DNA of 64,000 nucleotides. It comes from Aphrophora alni. Its lineage: Eukaryota; Arthropoda; Insecta; Hemiptera; Aphrophoridae. The stretch spans positions 73,425,712-73,489,711 of the forward strand of contig OY740769.1 in NCBI GenBank assembly GCA_963513935.1. The letters run 5' to 3'. The position numbers and the translations under genes were made by a program. Shown one piece after another: positions 21,716 through 34,559 of the stretch. Positions within the stretch are counted from its first letter, which is position 1. Every line of letters starts with the position of its first letter. The notes beneath the pieces were generated by a model. It did no database searches. It worked only from the letters and a program-made list of their open reading frames with translations, and had not been told where the DNA came from.

Positions 21716-21779
21716 CTGTGCTTCAGACTACAGGAAGACATTTGATATATGTAGGCCTACTATTTAAAATGTGATTAAT

Positions 21780-22655
21780 ATGAAGTTATGCCCTCAAATG
21801 GCATTATATTATTTGGAATTACATGACGAAATATATATATGCAGGTATATATATTATAACAAATTTGCACTTCACACAATTATAGAATTTAACTTTATTT
21901 AATTATTCATTATAAAATTAATTTTTAAACACATTTACAATCAAAATCAATTATAGTCCAATCTGATGCACTTTTTACTTATATACTAACGTCTTAACCT
22001 ACTACTTATTCTAAGTACATAGTTAAATAAAATTCTAATTCTACCATGTCTTAACCTAAATAAAGAAATAAGAGTGCATCATATTTTTACTTTTAAAATT
22101 ATTACTTTTAATTTATTATTATAAAATGCTCCGGCTAACTGAAATGTACTATTAATTTCATTTAATTTAATTTATCTTTACGGGTTCGTGAGGTTCTTTG
22201 GTGACTATAATTTACATATAAAATATAATTTGGTGGTAGTTTATTTAATTCAGATTGTCCATTAATTTTTACTTATCGCTTGGAAGTTTTATCGCTGCTC
22301 CGATGTTCCTGGTTCCGTTGTTCCTGGTTCCCGTGTAGACTGCCAGTAGATGGGTTGATTTGCCTTGATCTTTTCGACGAACTTCTTTTCTTCTTACACT
22401 TATTTCTCACTCACTTTCGTGACGACGATTTCACACACTTCTATGACGATGATTACTTTTAAACTTATAACGACGATTATCTTTTAAAACTTATAACGAC
22501 GATTATCTTTTAATCTATTCTTCGGAGATTACTATTAATACTTATATAAAAAAAACGACGCAGATACTATTTTATTTTTACTTTTGATCTCGGCTAAATC
22601 TTTCACAATCGATCTTCTAAAGAAACACTTGCTCCGGAACTCCCTCCTTCAAACA
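21780..22655. other. Non-coding; short tandem repeats
   Basis: Contains an about 26-bp unit (ACGACGATTATCTTTTAAAA) repeated two to three times at 22465-22515 and a GTTCCTGGTTCC direct repeat at 22303-22332. On the minus strand 22400-22270 reads an RS-rich KKRSSSKRSRQINPSTGSL frame of unknown meaning, downstream of the promoter-like motifs at 22660-22716. Confidence 0.35.
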
Positions 22656-22659
22656 GTAA

Positions 22660-22716
22660 CAACCAAACAGAATGAACGAAAGAACCCCGTGTGCTTCCTT
22701 TCCACCCCTATATATA
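22660..22716 (-). promoter_or_regulatory. TATA/Inr-like promoter candidate, minus strand
   Basis: On the minus strand TATATATA (22716-22709) is followed, about 35-39 bp later, by an initiator-like TTCATTC (22676-22670). It faces the RS-rich, CGTCGT-containing stretch at 22600-22270. Could be an LTR promoter or the start of a non-coding transcript. Weak, motif-only evidence. Confidence 0.25.
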
Positions 22717-23394
22717 GATTCTAATTTCAAACGCTTTCTTCCGATCATCTTCCTTCACTGGCTTATTTTAAATCTTGGACGTTACTTCGAGACTGATGCA
22801 ATTTATTTCATTGGTCCATTTCAAACATTTTCGGTTGAAGGCATTGACTTTTGGAATGGTTTATTTGACTTCTTGATGTCTGTGACTAATGTTAAAATAG
22901 TTTTTCTAGCTGTCAACCCTTTCAACTCTTTACAATTTATGGTCTGCCGAGCACTGACCTTTTGGGAGCCCTCTATTTCGTTATAATATATATATCTTAT
23001 ATTTTACATTAAATTTTTTAAATTGTCAGGTTTTATGACCATTTAGTTAAAAACTGTAGAAATTAGTGTCTTTCACAACAGCACGAAGATATTAGCTGTG
23101 TAGTTCAAATTATTTGTTACTTACCACACCTTTTTTGATGCATTATGAAACTAAGTACAATAATAATATAAGTACTGAGTAATTATAAACTAAGTACAAT
23201 TATTTCTCAATTTAACCGTTTAAACGTTTGCAATCAAAACTTTATTCCACCCTTCTCATAAACAAACGTAGTTGTTTTGTAAATATCCTGAACTTCTAAA
23301 CAGTTTTTCATTGTTTTTTTGGTCGAAACTTTATCCATAAACCACTCCCCCCCCCACTCTTATTTCTTTGAATTAACAGGCTACAGAAAAGACA

Positions 23395-24598
23395 ATCATG
23401 GGTGTGACAATTCCAAAATAGGCTACTCCTGCTGGATCTACATTTTTCTTTATGTAGTCTTGTGTTAGATCCCTCTCTCATGCGTTAAAATTATTTCAAT
23501 TTTATAGAAGAAATGGTTCGCATACCAACACATTTTGTAGACATTTAATAATTACAAAACTTGTTAGTTCGCTTTCTCCTAAAGAATTATTGGTTCAAAG
23601 AGACGTCATAAAAAAGTTTTAGGAAGGGTTAAAGATTGATATTGGTGTAGCCTACAGTGTGCCTTTAACGCGACACAAATAAATAATAGACGGAAAGTAA
23701 CGAGTGACCAGGCACAACTTGGACCAGTACGTTCAAGTGACCCTCCCACATGACACAACTGGTCTACCACTTGTACATGTTTATACTGGAATATGTAGTG
23801 TGGGAGCGGAATTGTGAGAAGGTTCTTAAGTATAGTAAATAGTTGACTGTGACGTCATCCGAGGGTCAAAAAGTATTGTTTTGTTATAAATAGTTTTGAG
23901 ATGTCCATACTGGCACATTAAAATGTTACTCAGAACTCCGTCAAATTGTACTAGTTAAATCGAAAGTGTATTCATGAACCGAATTATTTTATCATTTTAG
24001 TTTTAAGTAAGGAAACTCTATTATGTGTTATTCTCAATCGTTTGAAGTGAAAACAGAGAAGTTATATAAACTTTTTCTGTTAATAACTCCTATTATATAT
24101 TATAATCTCTTTTTAGAAATATACGGAAGTACTTGTGGGAAATAAAAAAAAACTTTAAAACTGTAAGAGAAGTGTTTGTAATTGGTTTTAAATGATTTAA
24201 TGCATTCCCCCCCCCCATCTCGCATCCTAGCACAGTTTCCCATAAATTGATTGTTTGGCATAGTTTATTGTATTATTGTTTTGTAAATTTAATAATTCAT
24301 TGTTTTTGTTAAGTTTAGTCAGTTGGGTTTTTGTGTGTTCTTTTGTTTATTATATTTTTTCTTGCTGTTTCAAGACAAAAAACCTCTCATTCACCATCGC
24401 CTTAAAATATGGGGGGGGGGGGAGAACATAAAATAATGACTCCTAGTCGTCGAATATTCTAATAGCGTCAGAATCAGAAAAGATTAAGAATTGGTCAAGA
24501 AAGGCCTGATATGATAGATAGAGAGGGGTCTAACCTAAGACTACGTGGAAGAAGTTGTAGATCCTGGGTTTCCTCGGGATTGCAAAGCTCCTGAGTGC
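23395..24598. mobile_element. 1.2-kb non-autonomous element with about 80-bp degenerate inverted ends
   Basis: Left end (GGGTGTGACAATTCC, GGATCTACATTT, ATGTAGTCTTGTGTTAGATC, CCTCTCTC) pairs with the reverse complement of the right end (TTGCAATCCCGAGG, GGATCTACAACTT, ACGTAGTCTTAGGTTAGACC, CCTCTCTA). A third, partial copy lies at 781-1080. The interior includes homopolymeric C and G runs (24207, 24412) and no open frame. Superfamily undetermined and no target duplication identified. Confidence 0.55.
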
Positions 24599-24746
24599 TT
24601 TTATTTATTATAATTATAATATAAATAGTTTGTTCTTTTACTACTTTTGAATTTATTCAGTTTTCTTTTTAGCTCTGTTTGCTTGTTGCTGTTAAAGCAT
24701 GTACAGTAGTATAATATTTGTTTTTGTTATTTTCTTTCTTTTTAAA

Positions 24747-25065
24747 GACATAAAATAAAAAAGAAAAAGCCTAAACAACGAAAATGATTGATCTCCATCT
24801 CCCATAAAACGCGGTAGATATCGACATCGAAGATATTACACTACAAAATTGAAACAAATGATTTTTAAAAAAAGTTGGTAAAATTTGAAGATTATTATTA
24901 AAGTCAGTGCACCAAACCACAGATAAGAGAAAATTACTACCCGAGAGTAATTTCCAAAAAGAATAAATCTTTTTTAAATTCAGTTTGTAGCATTCGAAAA
25001 TATGTCATAAATTTGATCAAAATGACTTTGGGAAATTTTGAAATATAAGAACTAGCCACAATGAT
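24747..25065 (+). repeat. 319-bp inverted repeat, left arm
   Basis: From GACATAAAATAAAAAAG to AGCCACAATGAT. It is the reverse complement of 26526-26844; both arms are exactly 319 bp and every segment I compared matched base for base. Spacer 1,460 bp. No coding frame. Confidence 0.95.
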
Positions 25066-26525
25066 GTCTTTCTTTTAAGACATATAGGTTAGGCTAGGTT
25101 AAGTTAGGTTGGGTTATTGTTAACAACTCGTGCTCACGAACAGGCCACATGCTTATTTCTAAACTTTAATTTCCAAGGTTTGTTTATTTTGTATTTTTTC
25201 TTCTTCATACTTGTATCTTGTATTAAATAAATAAATATGATTGGGACTAAACACTAGTGCAGTCACAATCCACTTCGGACATGATGTAGGCCACATTCCA
25301 GTAAAAGTGTAATGACATTCGCTTTGAACTTCTTCCAAGGAATTTCCTCACGTCTTCTGTCGTCTTATGTTAGTTTATTTAATCAAGTTACATAACACTT
25401 CTATCCTTATGACTGGCCTCATTAACTCACTGATTCATCATTGTTCACAGCTCTGTTTCGAAAATGTTTGGTATTTACTGTAAGACTTCATTGCAAAATT
25501 ACGATTTTGTCGAAATCATATTTCACAATTTTGATTAAGTGTCACTCAAATATAGGTTTTTATAATACAAACAGAATTTATACGGTTATTATCTGAAAGT
25601 TAAGGTATATAATTACGAAAATTATGAATATTTATAATTCAGTAAAATGAACAAAAAGTAAAAGTTACAAAATGTTACAATTTTGGTCAGAGTCTCGATA
25701 ATAATAAATATAAGCAAAATTTTAAATTTGGTTTTTTCCTTCTTTTATTTATTATGGACAAGAAGTAGGAAAGAGTTTATTTATAAAATTTATTAAGTTT
25801 TATATTTATTTTCGGGATTTAAAAACAAAAATAAGATTTTGTAGTGCATGAAAAGATTAACGAAATCAAACAATCGGTCCAAACGTTTAGGTTGAAGAAA
25901 CAATACATTTACTTGGTGTTTCTAAAATTTTGTATACATTTATTCTTATATATCTCTGATTAAAGATAATTTTGCTCAAGTGTAGCCTTGAAGGATCCAA
26001 ATAAAACATATTGGTCGCAATCTCTCCAAAATGTTATTACTAAATACCAAAACAATTCTGCCATGTGACTGTTAAAAAGACGTAATTTTTCAAAATCAAC
26101 TATACCGATCTTGTTCAAATTTAATTACAATATGAATATGAATGACGCAACCAGTGTACAAAATTGTAAGTAAACAAATATTACTACAAGAATTAATTGA
26201 CAAAAGAAAAATAAACCTGGACTGCCGTCATTAAAAACTAGATTTTAATTAAATACGATGACGCTGAAAACACGTTTATGACACAGGCGAAGCAAATTTA
26301 AATATATAAATAATTTTCACAGACGACATTCATGCTTAAGCTTCACTTCTCGACTGACAAATAGATTTTGTTGGTATTTTGGAGGAATTAGTGAGAAAGG
26401 TTGTGTAATATTTCCCCAACTTTTATTTATTTATTTTTTAAAGAAATGTCGTCATTTACAGAGATTTGTAAAGTGAATATATAAAGATGCTAGCATTTTT
26501 CTATTTAACTGATGATCTAAATATA
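25066..26525. other. 1.46-kb spacer between the 319-bp inverted repeats
   Basis: AT-rich, no coding frame seen. It contains the TTAGG-like block at 25085-25115. Nothing identifies it as a transposase-bearing interior. Confidence 0.5.
25085..25115 (+). repeat. Degenerate TTAGG telomere-like run
   Basis: AGGTTAGGCTAGGTTAAGTT followed by AGGTTGGGTTA: several imperfect TTAGG(T) words. TTAGG is the ancestral insect telomere repeat; short interstitial runs are common and need not be telomeric. The reverse words AACCTAACCTAACG occur at 58655. Confidence 0.4.
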
Positions 26526-26844
26526 ATCATTGTGGCTAGTTCTTATATTTCAAAATTTCCCAAAGTCATTTTGATCAAATTTATGACATATTTTCGAATG
26601 CTACAAACTGAATTTAAAAAAGATTTATTCTTTTTGGAAATTACTCTCGGGTAGTAATTTTCTCTTATCTGTGGTTTGGTGCACTGACTTTAATAATAAT
26701 CTTCAAATTTTACCAACTTTTTTTAAAAATCATTTGTTTCAATTTTGTAGTGTAATATCTTCGATGTCGATATCTACCGCGTTTTATGGGAGATGGAGAT
26801 CAATCATTTTCGTTGTTTAGGCTTTTTCTTTTTTATTTTATGTC
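26526..26844 (-). repeat. 319-bp inverted repeat, right arm
   Basis: Reverse complement of 24747-25065, starting ATCATTGTGGCT and ending TTTTATTTTATGTC. Flanking bases outside the arms do not match each other, so no target duplication marks it as one transposon. Confidence 0.95.
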
Positions 26845-27053
26845 CGTTAGACTAATGAAACAAGATAGATTGGACCAACTGAACCATGCTTCTCTCTTTA
26901 TACTTATGTGTATGGGTTTTGCGAGAAATTTGTACAATAAGGTTCACATTTCTGTGAATTATACTATTTTCCCATCCCCACACAAAATGTAAGATCGTGC
27001 CGAGTACATTTCGTACGTTTATGACCTTGAGAATTGCAAGAATTAACTATAGT

Positions 27054-27587
27054 CATACCGTTCGGCGGTGATACCTAGAGGATTAGGAGAGTTCTCGGAA
27101 CTCAACTCACCTTCCCAACGCGCTCGCCGGACAGGCCGGTGGGAAACAATAACTCACCTCTGGCGCTGTCCCACAGTAGCAAAATTTTGTTTGTTTGAAA
27201 TTTAAATTTATTTTTATCAAGTTTGTTTAATTCTTCATAATATTCTAAAGAAAATGAGTCCAAAAGCTACCGAAATGCATCTGTATTATGTTATTATATT
27301 GTAGAATTAAAAAATAGAGAGCTCATGGTTACTGTTATATAATTGTGTGTTTTAAATGTAGTTTATGAAGCATTTTGGTCGCGTTTGGGCTCATTTCCCT
27401 TAGAATTTTATGTAGAATTCAATAAACTTGAACTTTTTAAGTTTGAACTTGACATAAAAAAAGTTGTAGTAGTGTAGGACAGTGCCAGTAGGTGAGTCAT
27501 TGTTTATGACCGGTCGTCACGGCGCGGAGAGGGTCTGGAGGGTGAGTTGAGTTCCGAGAACGCTGGGTATCACCGCTGAACGGAAAG
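27054..27587. mobile_element. 534-bp MITE with 8-bp target duplication ACTATAGT
   Basis: Flanked by ACTATAGT at 27046-27053 and 27588-27595. Left end CATACCGTTCGGCGGTGATA and right end reverse-complemented CTTTCCGTTCAGCGGTGATA. Similarity continues inward for about 130 bp on each side (GTTCTCGGAACTCAACTCAC, then CGGT...AAACAATGACTCACCT, then GTCC.ACA). No coding frame. The 8-bp duplication suggests a hAT-type or similar transposase supplied in trans. Confidence 0.85.
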
Positions 27588-27599
27588 ACTATAGTTGAG

Positions 27600-28675
27600 A
27601 TTTAATTGAAGCCTACGTTATGAAAAGCAGGTACAGTGATACGCAGATACGAGGCTAATATAAAGATAACAAGAGAAATATGACGCACAAATAACATAAT
27701 AACAATGTTTGAGGTTTAGTCAACATAATAACATTAACTTTATAACAGTATAGACAAGGCGTGTACAACCTCGGTGTGAAGTGACAGTCACTTTGAAGAT
27801 ACCCGCGTTTTTTCTATCCATAACTCGGAGCTATTCCTGACTGCCGGTATACTTTAATAGTTTAATCGAAAAACTTTACCTCGGTGTTTTTTGTGTGTAT
27901 TCAGAATTGTTTCATATTTTTCTATTCTATACTGGAACTTTATGATATACTAGTATTTATGGTATACTAATTTATTATATCCAGAAATGCAAAAGTTGGT
28001 TGTAGGCATTGTATGGGTAACCTATTGTATGGTAAAACCAAGTCTATATTACAACGGGCTCTGTGAAAACCCATTTTAAACTACTTAGGGGTCGAATTTC
28101 GAAAAATTCCTATTTGTAGGTCGTCAGAAAAGGAAAATACTATGTAAATTTTATGTTGTTAGGTTTAGAGTTTGGGCTGGACGTTGATAAGTTTATTTTA
28201 ACATATGTTTATATAGTCTATATTATTAATTATCAAGTTAGACGATTCTGGTATTAAAGTTTGATGCGCATGGTACTAATGATGGATTGCTCATATTTTA
28301 TTATATTTTAATCGAAAATTTACCATTAATTGTGTACAGTACATAAAAACTAGTAGAGACGGGAGTTAATTTAGTCTCGAAACGCAGTGTATTATTCTTC
28401 ATGTACATAAATGATGACAAATGTCCGATTAAATCATAGTAATAATACTTAGGCTAGGCTATTTTTTAATTACAAAATTTACTTCTTTTTCGCTTTAATA
28501 GCAACTAGAGCTGTGTGTTACCTATAGACCATATACAACCGATACTGCCCCTCCCTCCATACACTCACTACCGAATGACATTGTGGAGTCAAGAATGTTG
28601 AGGGTATTTTCCTCCCTATGACGCCACTGACACTTGAGACATAAGGCCTAACTAACTAGGCCTGCCGGATAGCTT
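27600..28675. other. Non-coding, nothing supported
   Basis: AT-rich sequence between the ACTATAGT MITE and a possible SINE. No gene, tandem array or inverted end seen. Confidence 0.45.
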
Positions 28676-28689
28676 TCGGTCGGGTAATG

Positions 28690-28860
28690 TGTGGTCAGCA
28701 AGTCAAAATTCCCGTTGCCGTTGTTCTAGATTCGCTACTAATTGTAGCTCTTCATGAAGGTGGGTCAACTCCGTAAATGTTTGAGCCCCTACGGAGGATT
28801 GAATCCGGAATTTCTCAGTTGTGAACCCACTAGCTCATGATTTCACAAGCATATTGATGT
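28690..28860 (-). mobile_element. Possible tRNA-derived SINE
   Basis: On the minus strand GAGCTAGTGG (box A-like) is followed about 30 bp later by CCGGATTCAATCC (box B-like, near GGTTCGAATCC), then G/C-richer sequence through CGTAGGGGCTC and GTTGACCCACC. The spacing fits a pol III tRNA promoter, but no clear tRNA fold, tail or target duplication was found. Confidence 0.25.
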
Positions 28861-28869
28861 ATTGGACAC

Positions 28870-31795
28870 TCATTCTTAGGTCTCATGTCATTCCTAGGTC
28901 ATTTCTGATTCTCTACATCTATTCTATTCGTATATTATAATTATATTTCATCTCTTTCTCCTCATATCGCACCCCTTAACCAGCGTCCCTAGAACAACGT
29001 GAACGAAAACGTTTATTATTTATTCATAATGACTGTTTATAATCAGGTAAACATTTGCGTAGCTGTGTTTGTCATTTTGTCTCTCTTTACTTGGGTGTCA
29101 CAATGGAAAATCTCACAGTGTTAATCACGCCCAGGAACCACAGTTCAAGCCTGATGGCCCACGCAGTGGTCTGTGACCTCAATAATACATCTCTGGAATC
29201 CGGAAGTCAACAACACCACCAATCTAAAATCTAATTATAATTGTTAGCGCATGATTAGTTTTAGAATACTGTATTAGTCTGGCGACAGAAATTAGGCGGA
29301 TTATCAAAGTAGAACACTGACGAGTAGAAAATTTATGTTGAAAGTCTCATTTTATGAAGAAGAAATTATTAAAATTAACAAATATTCATTATAATCCAAT
29401 AAAAAGATATAATTTTGTATAATCTCGAGAACGAAATATTTCTATATTTAAAGGGAAAATATTGTGATTTTGCGTTAAGCCGATTTCAAGAAAAAAGGTT
29501 TCAATATTTAAAAGCAACACTTGTGGAAATTCAATCACCAATGAAAAAAAAAAAAAACAGAGGTTCAAATCTGCGTTGTTTCACTCATTTAATAATAATC
29601 TTTGTGAAATTCCTTTGGCTTTATAATAATTTACGTCTTAACTAAAAAATTTAGGGTGACTGTTGTGTAAAAGAAAAACAAACCGAAACTACAATTACAT
29701 GCAAATCAGTTAAGATGATATATTTTCCTTTGAGTCCTTAGGAATTTTGCCATTTAATTCCTAAGGACTCAAAGAAAAATTATTGATTACAATTTCTCCT
29801 AAAACTCTCCGTTATCGAAAATAAAGCATTGTCGCCGGCATAGGTGGCATATCTCAAATTCGTCCAAAACCATTTTGATATAAATTGTGTTAAAATATTC
29901 AGATTAGTGAAAGAAATCATTTTTATAGAAATAAATTATAGTTCTTAAGTATTTTTTTATTTTCTAAATAAATAATTAAATTTTGTTTTTAATTGTATGG
30001 CAGTTTATTTTCATTTTTAATCGATTACTCCCAATTCGGAATTTTATGAAAGATATCATTCAATGGTTCTACTAGACATGAAAGTAGAGCGTGGAAGTTT
30101 TTACAACATAAATCTTTTACATACCGTATATATATTGGAGGCCCGCCAAATTCCAACCCACGCTCCTCAGTGTCTAACAGCACTTCCAGTGAACTTGGAT
30201 ATTGTTCAATATATGACCATTTAGGGTCGATTAACCGTTAGGACAATGTCGATGAACACAATCAGAACATGTTACATACCATTACAATCCAGTGAGATGG
30301 TTGGTTTATGTAAAATGACTGGGTGAGTACCGTGAATTTCTCTCTCAACTTGTTACTTCCTCACAAATGTGTGTGAAGCTGTTATTTGATGGGTCAAAAA
30401 CCAAAGTTAAGTTTTCATTTGTTTTGAGATCTTCCTAGAACCCAAGTATGTTTGACGTCTGTTCAGTGGTACAGCCCAAACAAGTGGACATATTTGATCA
30501 AATTGGACGTGTTTTTACCATATCTTGATCCAATTCTTTTTTAATTACTCAAAATTATATGAAATTAGATGTCGTAAGATAAAAATATAAATTTAGATTG
30601 TTTTAAAATCGGTTCCAACAATTTTGATCACACTTTGCTGGAATGTAGTCTCTAGAACTCGTACTGAATATATTGGTCACTCTCTTTTAAAAATGTCGTC
30701 GCGAGAGTTAATGGTTAAAACGGAAAATTTACCACGAGGTCAAATATTTTAAAATTGGTGCAAGTGATTTCGATCAAATTTTGTTACAATTGGAACTTTT
30801 ATAATCCAAATCAAAATGCCAATCTGGTAAATACATAAATAAACCCAGATCGCTATCGGGTAAATCTTGGTTGTTTTTTAATTACTAACCATAATTTTCT
30901 TTTGTGTACGAGGGATAGAAGGATATAGAGGAATTTCTCGTATAGAGGGATACAAGAGAGTTTGAGCAGTTTATTTTTGTTTTCATTATTGAGGTAAATA
31001 TTAGTGGTATAATATTTAATAAACAAATAATACGGTTAATAACAAATTTGATCAACACAATCAATCCTTTAGGGCTGCATGTGCTTTGTACAAATCCAAT
31101 AAACCACTTCAAGACTGATATTTCCTCCGCAAACTAAATTTATAACGTTTGATTACAAGTAATACGTTTGAGATAGTAAATAGCAAGAAAATGATGTGTG
31201 TATAGGTTTGTAATTAATTTAGGAAACTAATTGGAATAGCTGTAATCAGTGGTGATTTATCACTACCCACCCAGCTGTTATCTTGGTTTTGATAAGATTT
31301 GTACACTTTACTGAATCGTAAATTAAGTTCAACTTTTTATTAATTTTAAACCAATTAATCTATGATAGTTTATCATTTATGTTGTATAAAGCTAGTACGA
31401 CAATCCACACGTACAGTATATACGATCTTCGCGTTACAAAACACAAGGAATGTGAGAAGACAAAATGTTATCCAACATGCTGTCCGACTGTTATTATCTT
31501 AGTTGTTACCTGAATGTTACAAAATATGGAATTTTGGTAATAAGGGTAGACCTACAAATTTAGTATGGAGAACTTTTGTTGTGTGCTCATATTGAAACTT
31601 ATTGGAACTCGAAAATAATCCAATTAAAATGGCTCTTATTTTAATCAGTTTTTTCTATTACATTGCAACTTATACAAATGCAAGTTTATTGGAATCATAA
31701 ATTGTTGATTTTAATGTTGCATGTAATGGTACAAATCCTTCTGTGTAATTATGTATTACGGATAATAACTAAGTTATTGCCAAAACTAAATTTTC
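28870..31795. other. Long non-coding stretch
   Basis: No supported gene. Open frames at 29415-29645 and 30885-31112 are AT-driven and without motif. The only structured item is the hairpin at 29722-29780. Confidence 0.45.
29728..29774. repeat. Short perfect hairpin (19-bp stem, 9-nt loop)
   Basis: CTTTGAGTCCTTAGGAATT at 29728-29746 pairs perfectly with AATTCCTAAGGACTCAAAG at 29756-29774; the loop is TTGCCATTT. Pairing continues imperfectly outward (ATTTTC against AAAAAT). Could be a small palindromic MITE core or a precursor-like RNA hairpin. Confidence 0.75.
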
Positions 31796-31799
31796 AATA

Positions 31800-34555
31800 T
31801 TTTTTTACTTCTGAAGAAGATTTATTATTGAAATATTAAATGATGTATAAAGACTAAGACTATCAAATCCAATCGTCAAATCAATTACAGTATGTTAAAA
31901 TCGTCCAATCAAACAATATATCGTGTCACAAAAGAATGGATGTTTAGTATTTATTTTTCGATTTGATGGCATGGAGTGTACTAATGACTGCTTACAGTTG
32001 TTAGATTTGAAGATTTTCCATTGCCTACGGTGATGATTATGCAGTTTACAGTAAATTTAAACGATCTTTAGTAAAGACCAAAAGTTTAATTTTAAATGTT
32101 TGCGGTATAAATAATTTTATATGTCTTCAGTATTATTATGTTATAATTATTATTTTGTTGTATATATGCAAATAACATATTTATATATTGATAAAGATTT
32201 AATTTTACTACTAAGGTATGAATAGTTCGCCAATTTATTATACACTATTAGTTTTATAATAAGGAAACAGTTTTTGAATTACGAATACAAAGAATTCTCA
32301 TAAAATAATTGTTGTGAAGTGAAACTTGAACTTTTCCTTGTTTTTTAATATGATTAGTAAATTTATTAAGATGGCCTTGACTAAGGTTAATAGCTGGGCT
32401 TTACCGTCACGGATTGAACGACGTATTTTGTCAGGTCAAACTTTCAGGATTTCCGTCGATATATGAAATTTATTTGATCTTGGATGGATATGATCTTGGA
32501 TTGATATATGAATGGATTCGATCTTGGATGGATGTATGAATTTGTTCTTGAGCTTTAAATCTTCTATATAATCAATAGTTTTTATGTGTATTCAGTAAAA
32601 TTTGTATACGTGTAGATGTGCACTAGTGTTTTTAAGCCCACGCGCGTGTGCCAGTGCGCATACATCAACTGTCGAACGAGCTAGTTGTAAAACTTTTACA
32701 AAATTTGGTCTTAAATTGAGTAATTTGTAGACCTGAGTTCGGAGCCTATAAACAGCTACCAATGGAATGTACAAACTACTTCTTCGTGGATTGTCCTGTT
32801 ATGAACCCCCCAAAATTCAAATTTGAATAACTGCAACTACTATTTAATTATTTCTTATTTATAGGGAAACTTCAGTTCCAAATTCTGTGAAGTATTTTTG
32901 TTGTAACATGATGCAATATGTTTCCTCTATCTGTCAAAAATTATTAATATTTTCCTCTGAAAAATTATAAAAATAAATTGCTTTATAGATTTCAAAGTTA
33001 AAGGTTGTTTTAGTTTGAACGCCGCGGAGTGACACGCGACTCTTGAGTGTTCACTACGTGAAATTTAATATAACCTGAGCTGTGACTTCTAGATGCGTCG
33101 AGGTACTGAGTCTTTTTCAATAGGTGGGGGGGGGAGTATACATTTTTTGGTATGATTTGATCAAGCGTATCGCTCTGTTTTAGAGTCAGGTAAGCTTACG
33201 AATTTAAAAACACCAAACAAAAGAAGTCTTTAAAAAAAAGAAATATTCGATTTTGTGAACTAATAAATCTGGGGAAATCAGCCTGCTCTAGATTAAAACA
33301 GTTAGCATTTATTCTGCCTTCTGCCTATCTCGGCCTTGTTAATATTTCTAGGAAACAACTATTCCTCCACTTCAATGAATAATGACACAAATGACTTCAA
33401 AAGAAGAAGAAAAAAATCTTTTACACATTTCAAAGTAGAGGTTGTTTTCACGTGAGAAAGGAAAAATATTGGTTCACACTTTTAATAAATGTGTGTGTGA
33501 AAGTATTTCTAAGAAGGATAGGTGGTTATGCCTGGGAACCGTGGATTTCCGTTTCATAAGAATTTGTCGTGGTGACTTAGTCACACGTCTCAATAAAAAA
33601 TTTAATCAAATTATATTATCTACGTTATTGTTTAAAGGTTATTGTTTAAATATTACAGGTTTGGTTTGTTGGAAATGAAGCTTGTTGGCTGTTTTTAGAA
33701 AAATATACTTAATTGAGTCGAAAACTTTTTCTTTAGATGTGGTGCGAGTTCTAATTCAGTGTCAGTGATAAATGATCAATGAGTAAGTTGTCGTTTCAAT
33801 ATTATTTAATTTATAATTTAGATTTTGTGATCTTCCTCGTTCGAGACCATAAAATACCATCCACCGTACCCAATGGGAATAATTTGTAACATCTTTGACT
33901 CAATGTGTATATTACATATGTGTCAGTAAATGATCTACAAATACCACTATTGTTTAGACATATTTGGTTTAAATGTTTTACATAGTTTTATAAACTACTG
34001 GACAATTCTGTGAATCATAAAAATCTGTCGTTAAATTTCAAAATGATATTTCTCAATACGTATTCACTCGAACCATGGATCATTACAACCATATTATCGT
34101 ATGCATGGCCTTGGTGTATTTCAGCATTACTTAAATAGAATCATTACAAAAAATGTTCAAATAATGATTTAAATCTGATTTAGAACTGTTTGACTGTATA
34201 AACTCGTTTTTTTTAGCTGGTAGGGTCGTAACAAGCAAAATGAATCATTCAAGTCAGATAACGTATGTTTTGATTGTTTAAGGATTTTTAAGGGGAGGAG
34301 GTACAAACAAAAATTACAAAACTATATAATTCCAGGAAGACGATAATGAAAACGGTATGCAGCCGTTGGGATGTCGATAATATAGGCTACATCCGGACTT
34401 TCAAAAATTTAAAATTTGTTTTAATGGATTTCGTCTTAGTTAGATCTGAAACAAATATGTCCTGGTTTATTCTTCCATTTTAAAATTTAAAACGTTGTCT
34501 ACACACTTTGAAACACTGGAATGTAATATGCTAGTATTTTACTTCACACTAACAC
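31800..34555 (+). repeat. 2.75-kb duplicated unit, left copy (continuous)
   Basis: Three consecutive blocks recur right of the 119-bp satellite. 31800-32090 matches 47675-47935 (CTTCTGAAGAAGA, TGGCATGGAGTGTACTAATG). 32847-33258 matches 48227-48845 (GAACGCCGCGGAGTG, GATGCGTCGAGGTACTGAGT). 33262-34555 matches 52108-53470, and its second part also 50975-51870 (GGGGAAATCAGCCTGCTCTA, GAAATGAAGCTTGTTGGCTG, AGACCATAAAATACCATCCA). Similarity is high in block 3. No conserved coding frame: the shared open frame at 33442 starts with TTG and lacks an ATG. Origin (large non-coding element or segmental duplication) is unknown. Confidence 0.8.
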
Positions 34556-34559
34556 GTGC

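Noticed and set aside
22672..22986. 104-codon ATG frame
   Set aside because: The translation is hydrophobic without motif, and the same DNA carries TATA/Inr-like words on the opposite strand. No splice signals or family resemblance; treated as chance.
25085..25115. Telomere or telomere-fusion site
   Set aside because: The TTAGG-like words are few, imperfect and unflanked by subtelomeric features. Such words are common in insect non-coding DNA.
33442..33678. Open frame with a homologous frame at 52288-52614
   Set aside because: The similarity is explained by the DNA duplication of the whole block. Both frames begin with TTG, lack an ATG, and diverge by indels, so there is no sign of protein-level conservation.
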